Assembly (NCBI GenBank): GCA_964425005.1
Contig: CAYRKT010000009.1
Span: 1-37,642 of the forward strand
Length of the DNA: 37,642 bases
Direction of reading: 5' to 3'
Source of the DNA: CAYRKT01 sp964425005
GTDB taxonomy: Bacteria > Synergistota > Synergistia > CAYRKT01
Shown here: positions 33,140-37,642 of the stretch, piece by piece
How the letters are laid out: each line of letters opens with the position of its first letter
Numbering within the stretch: position 1 is the first letter of the stretch
Position numbers and translations under genes: made by a program
The notes under the pieces: generated by a model
Database searches by the model: none
What the model was told of the DNA's origin: nothing
Seen by the model: only the letters and a program-made list of their open reading frames with translations

Positions 33140-34246
33140 ATGAGGGTAACCCTTCCCCGCATGGGAGTGGCCACCTGCGCGTTCAAGGGCTTCTACGAGG
33201 CCCTGGGCTTCGAGTTCGTCGAACCAGCCCCCCTCACCAGGAGGACGCTGGACCTGGGGGTCAGCTTTTCCCCCGAGTTCGCCTGCCTCCCCTTCAAGAT
33301 AACCCTGGGCAACCTGATAGAGACCCTTAAGGAGAGGGGCTCAGACGTGGTGGCCGTCCTGGGAGGGGTTGGCCCCTGCAGGTTCGGATATTACGGCGTC
33401 CTCTACCGCAAGATCCTGGGCGATGTGGGCTTTCGCTTCGAGTTCGAGATGTTCGACCCCCCCTCCGGCAGGTTCGAGAACAGGAGGATGCTCCTCGACA
33501 TCCTCAGGCGCTGGGCCAGGGTGGGAGGGAAGCTCTCGGCCCCATCCAGGCTGGTGAGGGCCTTCTACCTGGCCTGGAGGAAGCTTAAGGCCGCCGAGGC
33601 CCTCGAGGCGGAGCTCTTGATCTCCCGGGCCCACGACCTGAAGGGGGCCGAGCGGGCCTTCGCCAGGGCCCTGAGGGAGGTGGACGAGGCCGGGGGCGCG
33701 GACGAGGTGGAGGAGGCCGCCCGGAGGGGCCTGGCCGAGCTCAGGGCCATCAGGGGGGGAAGGCCCAGGGCGAGGATGGCCCTGGTGGGGGAGATCTACA
33801 CCGTGGTGGAGCCCTTCGCCAGCTGCTACGTCGAGCGGACGCTGGGGGAGATGGGGGTGGAGGTGCACAAATCCGTCTCCACCAGCCACTTCGCCGAGAG
33901 CGTCCTCTTCGCCAAAGCCCCCTGGCCCTTGAGCTGCTTCCTCCCCACCTGCCACGAGGACGAGCTGAACCCCTTCCTCCTGGAGGACGTGGGCGGCCAC
34001 GGGAGGAGGAGCGTGGCAGTCCTGGAGGAGCTAAAGAGGGATGGGTTCGACGCGGCGGTGCACCTCATGCCCTTCGGCTGCATGCCCGAGGTGACCGCCC
34101 AGCTGGTGATCCCGAGGGCCTCGGAGGCGGTGGGCCTCCCCGTCATCAGCCTCGCCTTCGACGAACAGACCTCCGAGGCGGGGGTCAGGACCCGGCTGGA
34201 GGCCTTCCTGGACATGGTCCTCTGGAGGAAGAGGAGATGCGCGTAG
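33140..34246 (+). CDS. 2-hydroxyacyl-CoA dehydratase-related protein (COG3580-like), function unknown
   Basis: A 368-residue soluble protein from ATG 33140. It resembles the stand-alone form of the DUF2229/HgdB-related segment found in very large activase fusion proteins. Cysteines in conserved-looking settings are Cys13, Cys49 (FACLPFK), Cys80 (GVGPCRFGYYG), Cys266 and Cys271 (LPTCHEDEL) and Cys314 (MPFGCMPE). Such cysteines could hold an iron-sulfur cluster, as in the dehydratase subunits. It overlaps the next gene by 10 bases and ends with a tail (TRLEAFLDMVLWR) shared with it. The substrate and reaction are unknown. It should work with the activase encoded two genes down. Confidence 0.85.
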   Translation: MRVTLPRMGVATCAFKGFYEALGFEFVEPAPLTRRTLDLGVSFSPEFACLPFKITLGNLIETLKERGSDVVAVLGGVGPCRFGYYGVLYRKILGDVGFRFEFEMFDPPSGRFENRRMLLDILRRWARVGGKLSAPSRLVRAFYLAWRKLKAAEALEAELLISRAHDLKGAERAFARALREVDEAGGADEVEEAARRGLAELRAIRGGRPRARMALVGEIYTVVEPFASCYVERTLGEMGVEVHKSVSTSHFAESVLFAKAPWPLSCFLPTCHEDELNPFLLEDVGGHGRRSVAVLEELKRDGFDAAVHLMPFGCMPEVTAQLVIPRASEAVGLPVISLAFDEQTSEAGVRTRLEAFLDMVLWRKRRCA

Positions 34247-35160
34247 GGCTTCCGCGGGGCTTCTTCGAGCACCTCCACGGGTGGGTGAGCTCCTTCCTCA
34301 GGGGCCTGGGCTTCGAGCCGGTGACGTCCGACCCCACCAGCAGGAGGACCCTGGAGGAGGGCTTCAAGCTCGCCTTCTCCGACACCTGCCTTCCCGTCAA
34401 GATCTACGCCGGCCACGTGAGGGAAGCCCTCGAGAGGGCTGACCTGGTGCTGATACCCAGACTCGAGAACGACCTGCCCATGTGGGGTTGCTACTGCTGC
34501 CCCAAGTCCAAGGGGATGGCCGACGTGGCGAGGGCCCTCTTCGGCTCCGAGGAGGTCAGGATCGTATCCCCCAGGGGCAACCTGGGAGAAAAGAGGGGGG
34601 ACGAGCTCTTCCTGAGGGAGCTGGCGAAGGCCCTGGGCGTAGAGGGAAGCCTGCCCCCCTTGAGCCCCCTGCGGGTGGACCTTCGCCGAAGGAGGTCGAG
34701 GCGGGAGGGGCCCTTCTCCGCGCGGGTGGGGCTGGTGGGCTATCCCTACATACTGATGGACGAACAGCTGGGAGGGGTGGTGTTCTCCAGGCTCGAGTCC
34801 GCCGGAGCCGAGGTGGTCTCTTTCCTCGACCTCTTCGACCTCTCCTCAGCTCCGAGGGCCCCGGAGGAGGTAAAGAGGGCCTTCGGCAAGCCCTTCTTCT
34901 GGTCCTGGAGCAACGCCGTGGCGAGCGTGGCCCTGAGGATGCTCGAGACGGAGGACGTGGAGGCGGTGATAATGGTCGAGTCCTTCGCCTGCGGCACCGA
35001 CGCCTGGGTTGGATCGCTCCTGGAGAGGGCCTTCGCCGAGAGGGGGAAGCCCTTCATGCAGCTGGTGATGGACGAGCACACGGCTGACGCGGGCCTTAGA
35101 ACTCGCCTCGAGGCCTTCCTGGACATGGTCCTCTGGAGGAGGGGTGGGCTGTGTTCGTAG
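34237..35160 (+). CDS. 2-hydroxyacyl-CoA dehydratase-related protein (COG3581-like), paralogue of the preceding gene
   Basis: A 307-residue soluble protein from ATG 34237. It is a diverged tandem paralogue of the preceding product: MRVGLPRG against MRVTLPRM, SRRTLEEG against TRRTLDLG, TCLPVKIYAG against ACLPFKITLG, and the same TRLEAFLDMVLWR tail. Cysteines are Cys51, Cys85, Cys87 and Cys88 (GCYCCPKSKGMAD) and Cys252 (ESFACGTDAW). A heterodimer with the upstream protein, carrying a metal cluster, is a reasonable inference by analogy with HgdAB and BcrBC. It overlaps the activase gene by 10 bases. No pathway is known. Confidence 0.85.
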   Translation: MRVGLPRGFFEHLHGWVSSFLRGLGFEPVTSDPTSRRTLEEGFKLAFSDTCLPVKIYAGHVREALERADLVLIPRLENDLPMWGCYCCPKSKGMADVARALFGSEEVRIVSPRGNLGEKRGDELFLRELAKALGVEGSLPPLSPLRVDLRRRRSRREGPFSARVGLVGYPYILMDEQLGGVVFSRLESAGAEVVSFLDLFDLSSAPRAPEEVKRAFGKPFFWSWSNAVASVALRMLETEDVEAVIMVESFACGTDAWVGSLLERAFAERGKPFMQLVMDEHTADAGLRTRLEAFLDMVLWRRGGLCS

Positions 35161-36122
35161 GGGTGGACGTGGGGTCCTTGACCACCAAGGTGGTCCTCCT
35201 CTCGGAGGAGGGGGAACTGCTTTGGAGCTCCTACAGGAGGAACATGGGCAGGCCCCTTGAAGCCCTCAAGGAGACCTTCGAGGAGCTGGCTCGCTCCTTC
35301 GACCTCTCCGCCGTGAGGGGGCTTGGGGCCACCGGCAGCGGCAGGCACCTGGTCAGGGCCGCCTGCGGCGGGGGGCTGGTCAGGAACGAGATAACCGCCC
35401 ACGCGGTGGCGGCCATGCGGGAGGTCCCGGAGGTCAGGACCATCCTGGAGATCGGCGGGCAGGACTCAAAGCTCATCGTCATAAGGGACGGCGTGGTGGT
35501 GGACTTCTCCATGAACACCGTCTGCGCCGCCGGCACCGGCTCCTTCCTGGACCACCAGGCCCAGAGGCTAGGGATACCCGTGGAGGAGCTGGGGAGGCTG
35601 GCCCTCCGCAGCAAGAACCCGGTGAGGATAGCCGGCAGGTGCACGGTCTTCGCCGAGTCGGACATGATCCACAAGCAGCAGGCCGGTTACCCGGTGGAGG
35701 ACATAGTCGCTGGCCTCATGGAGGCCATGGCCCGAAACTTCATCGCCAACCTGGGGAGGGGGAAGAAGCTGGAGGGGCCCTTCGTCTTCCAGGGAGGGGT
35801 CGCGGCCAACGCCGGGATGCGCTGGGCCTTCGAGAGGATGCTGGGCGAGAGGGTCCTGGTGCCCCAGAACCACAAGGTCATGGGGGCCATAGGGGCAGCC
35901 CTTCTGGCGATGGAAGCCGAGGAGGAAGGCCCACCCTCCCTGGTGGGACTGCTCGAGAGCGACCTAAGGCCATCCCACTTCGAGTGCCAGCTATGCCCCA
36001 ACCGCTGCGAGGTGGCAGTGGTGCTCCGAGACGGCGATCCGGTGGCCTGCTGGGGAGACCGCTGCGGCAGGTGGGGGGACAACCCTAGCTCCGCGAGATC
36101 TCCTCTTCGTACTTCCTCCTGA
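35151..36122 (+). CDS. BadF/BadG/HgdC-type ATP-dependent activase
   Basis: A 323-residue ASKHA-fold ATPase from GTG 35151. GVDVGSLTTKVVLL (phosphate 1), EIGGQDSKLIVI (phosphate 2) and FQGGVAANAGM are clear. Cys125 (NTVCAAGTGSFLD) and Cys164 (GRCTVFAESDMI) match the two cysteines by which HgdC dimers bridge one [4Fe-4S] cluster. A C-terminal extension carries further cysteines: 279, 282 and 286 (CQLCPNRC), 300 and 305 (CWGDRCGRW). The family drives one low-potential electron onto a partner enzyme by ATP hydrolysis. Partners are the two proteins just upstream. The last 38 bases overlap the convergent gene. Confidence 0.92.
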   Translation: MFVGVDVGSLTTKVVLLSEEGELLWSSYRRNMGRPLEALKETFEELARSFDLSAVRGLGATGSGRHLVRAACGGGLVRNEITAHAVAAMREVPEVRTILEIGGQDSKLIVIRDGVVVDFSMNTVCAAGTGSFLDHQAQRLGIPVEELGRLALRSKNPVRIAGRCTVFAESDMIHKQQAGYPVEDIVAGLMEAMARNFIANLGRGKKLEGPFVFQGGVAANAGMRWAFERMLGERVLVPQNHKVMGAIGAALLAMEAEEEGPPSLVGLLESDLRPSHFECQLCPNRCEVAVVLRDGDPVACWGDRCGRWGDNPSSARSPLRTSS

Positions 36123-36519
36123 GCTCCCTGTAGGTCTCCTCCGATATCCTCCCCTCCAGGAGGGCCCTCTCCAGCATGTCGAGCCTCCTCGCCAGCTCCT
36201 CTCGCCTGGGGTTTGAGCCCACGCCCTCCGGTCGCTCCGGCAGGGGGAGATCCGGGTAGTCCATCGGGTGGTGCTTCCTCCACAGGGCCCCCCAGAGCAA
36301 CCAGAAGAAGATCAGGGCGGCCACCACGGGCAAAGCGGCCCAGAGGAGAAGGCCGGTGCCCGCGAAGGGAAGGGGCCTGACCGCCCTGGGGCCAGGGGCC
36401 ACAGGTCCACCCCCCAGCTCCAGGGAGGAGATCAGGAAGGAGCCCAGGAAGAGCAGGCACAGGAGGAAGAGGACCGCGATCATCCAGCCGGGCATCCTGC
36501 TAACCGACGAAGACCTCAT
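36085..36519 (-). CDS. Two-helix membrane protein with C-terminal SHOCT-like domain
   Basis: I choose ATG 36519, following GGAGGTAGG (36533-36525); GTG 36525 is too close to that site. The 144 residues have transmembrane helices at about 11-31 and 53-74. A charged cytoplasmic region follows, ending in a short helical pair (LDMLERALLEGRISEETYRELRRKYEEE read in pieces), the SHOCT pattern. The function is unknown. It lies 6 bases from the stop of the M48 protease gene and is probably its operon partner. Its 3' end overlaps the activase gene by 38 bases. Confidence 0.75.
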   Translation of the reverse strand: MRSSSVSRMPGWMIAVLFLLCLLFLGSFLISSLELGGGPVAPGPRAVRPLPFAGTGLLLWAALPVVAALIFFWLLWGALWRKHHPMDYPDLPLPERPEGVGSNPRREELARRLDMLERALLEGRISEETYRELRRKYEEEISRS

Positions 36520-36525
36520 CTTCAC

Positions 36526-37554
36526 CTACCTCCAGACCCTCGGCTGTTCCAGGTAGGCCCTCGAGAGGGCCCTCCTTATATTATCCCTGAAGAGCGAGGC
36601 CAAAGCCGGGTCCCCCAGGTCCAGGGCAGGCCTACCCCACAGGGTCAAATTGGGCCCCGAAGCCTCCACCTCGTAGGGCTCCATCTCCAGCTCGAGCTCC
36701 AAGAGGACCGCGAAGGCCGAATCGGCCAGGTCCCTCGAGGCCTCGGGAAGTCTGAGGACCTCAGACCCGTCTACCTTCAAGGACCATTCCCCGCCCTCCA
36801 GCTCGAGGGAGGGGACCAGGATCGGGACGGCCGACTTCCTCCTCACCCTCAGGCCCAGCTCGGAGATCCGCCTGCCCACGTGGGCTATGCGCTCCTCGAG
36901 CTCCGGGTGGGTCGCGTAGACCCCCAGCTCGGGCCTGGGCCGCTGGAGCTGATACCCCCAAAGCCTCTCGAGGGTCGTCAAAGCCCCCACCGGCTCGAAG
37001 CCGGCCCTGTGGACGAGCTCCACCCCCACCGCGTCGGCCTCCCTCTCCAGGTCCTTGCCGTAGCGGTTTATCGCCCCCGTGGAGACCAGGTCCGCCACCA
37101 GCATGGCCGGGGCCGAGCCCCTGGTCAGCACCGCCACCAGCAGGTTCGGAAGGAGCAAATCCCTGGATCGCTGGTAGACCCTCCGGTGGTGGGACATGTC
37201 CACGTGGGCCACCTCGTGTCCCAGGAGGGCGGCCAGCTCGTGCTTGGAGCGCAAGAAATCCCTCATCCCCGTGGTGAGGTAGATCCTCCCCCCCGGAAGG
37301 GCGAAGGCGTTGACCCTATCGTCCCTGATGAGCCCCCCAGAGTACTCCAGATAGGGCCTCCGAAGGTGCGGCTCGAACCTCGAGAGGACCAGGTCGAACG
37401 CGGACCTGAAGGAGGGGTCGTCCAGAACCACGAAGGCCCGTCGGATCTCCTCGTCGATCCGACGTCCCATCCTCTTCTCCTCCTCGACCGTCCAGCCCAG
37501 CGCCGCCGGAGCCAGGAGGAGGAGGCAGATCGAAGAGAAAAAGGCTCGCCCCAT
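36526..37554 (-). CDS. Exported M48-family zinc metalloprotease (BepA/LoiP-like)
   Basis: A 342-residue protein from ATG 37554 with a signal peptide (MGRAFFSSICLLLLAPAALG). The zinc site is H113-EVA-H117 (GHEVAHVDMSHH), with the third ligand Glu172 in EREADAVGVEL. These are the M48 peptidase hallmarks seen in BepA and LoiP, which maintain the outer membrane. No TPR repeats are recognisable. The C-terminal 110 residues (from about 230) form an unknown beta-rich domain. The start codon lies in the loop of an 8-bp hairpin and lacks a ribosome-binding site. Confidence 0.92.
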   Translation of the reverse strand: MGRAFFSSICLLLLAPAALGWTVEEEKRMGRRIDEEIRRAFVVLDDPSFRSAFDLVLSRFEPHLRRPYLEYSGGLIRDDRVNAFALPGGRIYLTTGMRDFLRSKHELAALLGHEVAHVDMSHHRRVYQRSRDLLLPNLLVAVLTRGSAPAMLVADLVSTGAINRYGKDLEREADAVGVELVHRAGFEPVGALTTLERLWGYQLQRPRPELGVYATHPELEERIAHVGRRISELGLRVRRKSAVPILVPSLELEGGEWSLKVDGSEVLRLPEASRDLADSAFAVLLELELEMEPYEVEASGPNLTLWGRPALDLGDPALASLFRDNIRRALSRAYLEQPRVWR

Positions 37555-37563
37555 GGCGAGCCC

Positions 37564-37593
37564 ATTTTACACCCAGCTAGCTCCGTCGGTCCA
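37564..37593 (-). promoter_or_regulatory. Candidate promoter of the M48 protease gene
   Basis: TGGACC (37593-37588) and TAAAAT (37569-37564) on the minus strand are 18 bases apart. The predicted start point is only a few bases before the ATG. Confidence 0.45.
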
Positions 37594-37642
37594 GCTGAGA
37601 CCCCACCGACGAAATCCCCCGGGCCTCCCCGTAGCCCCTGAC
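37577..37642 (-). CDS. Probable last 21 codons of an upstream gene (5' part outside the window)
   Basis: On the minus strand the frame entering at the window edge reads VRGYGEARGISSVGSQLDRRS and ends with TAG at 37579-37577. Codon choice fits the genome. The stretch is too short to assign; the promoter of the M48 gene overlaps it. Confidence 0.3.
   Translation of the reverse strand, partial: VRGYGEARGISSVGSQLDRRS

Noticed and set aside
36268..37641. Long open plus-strand frame opposite the M48 protease
   Set aside because: It is Pro/Gly/His-rich, without any domain, and is the antisense shadow of a clear metalloprotease with an HExxH motif.
1..37642. CRISPR arrays, insertion sequences or prophage genes
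   Set aside because: I saw no regularly spaced repeats, transposase or integrase motifs, or phage structural genes on either strand.

Overview
This is a high-GC bacterial window of about 37.6 kb. Arginine is mostly AGG, isoleucine is ATA or ATC, and TTG and GTG starts are frequent behind strong GGAGG ribosome-binding sites. Gene content suggests an anaerobic amino-acid fermenter of the Synergistota type: indolepyruvate:ferredoxin oxidoreductase, ADP-forming acyl-CoA synthetase, a TAXI-type TRAP transporter, cobalt uptake with cobyric acid synthase, and a 2-hydroxyacyl-CoA dehydratase-type activase. The phylum assignment is inference; no 16S rRNA gene is present.

Positions 1-11896 (+) hold a tightly packed gene series, often with overlapping stop and start codons. 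In order: the 3' end of an unknown envelope-like gene, an ABC-class ATPase, an ADP-forming acyl-CoA synthetase, a YhaM-like OB-HD protein, a membrane HD-GYP protein, a membrane-anchored metallophosphoesterase, xanthine phosphoribosyltransferase, an acyl-CoA thioesterase and iorA-iorB. IorAB makes aryl-CoA thioesters, the synthetase can cash them in for ATP, and the thioesterase can drain them. A 13-bp hairpin separates this series from a convergent pair, archaeal-type phosphoglycerate mutase and an RlmB-like rRNA methylase (11940-13920, -).

Positions 14127-23193 hold a membrane PAS/GGDEF diguanylate cyclase, a DJ-1/PfpI protein, the cbiMNQO cobalt ECF transporter (-), divergent cobQ (+) and a chemoreceptor with a sigma-28-like promoter. 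From 28127 down to 23271 (-) lie an OxlT-like MFS transporter, a TAXI receptor, a fused TRAP permease, tRNA-Leu(CAG) and a flavin-reductase-fold gene. A strong terminator lies between the TAXI receptor and the TRAP permease.

Positions 28292-33078 (+) hold an ArsB/CitM-like permease, UV damage endonuclease (apparently from a CTG start), a gene-poor gap of about 450 bp, and the set niaR - 49-residue membrane protein - SSS symporter - rpmB. The niaR promoter carries a palindrome, so the symporter is a candidate niacin-regulated transporter.

Positions 33140-36122 (+) hold two tandem paralogous cysteine-containing proteins related to the 2-hydroxyacyl-CoA dehydratase subunit family, plus an ATP-dependent activase. 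This three-gene operon is the best candidate for an undescribed system. The window ends with a SHOCT-like membrane protein and an exported M48 metalloprotease (-), then the probable last codons of another minus-strand gene.
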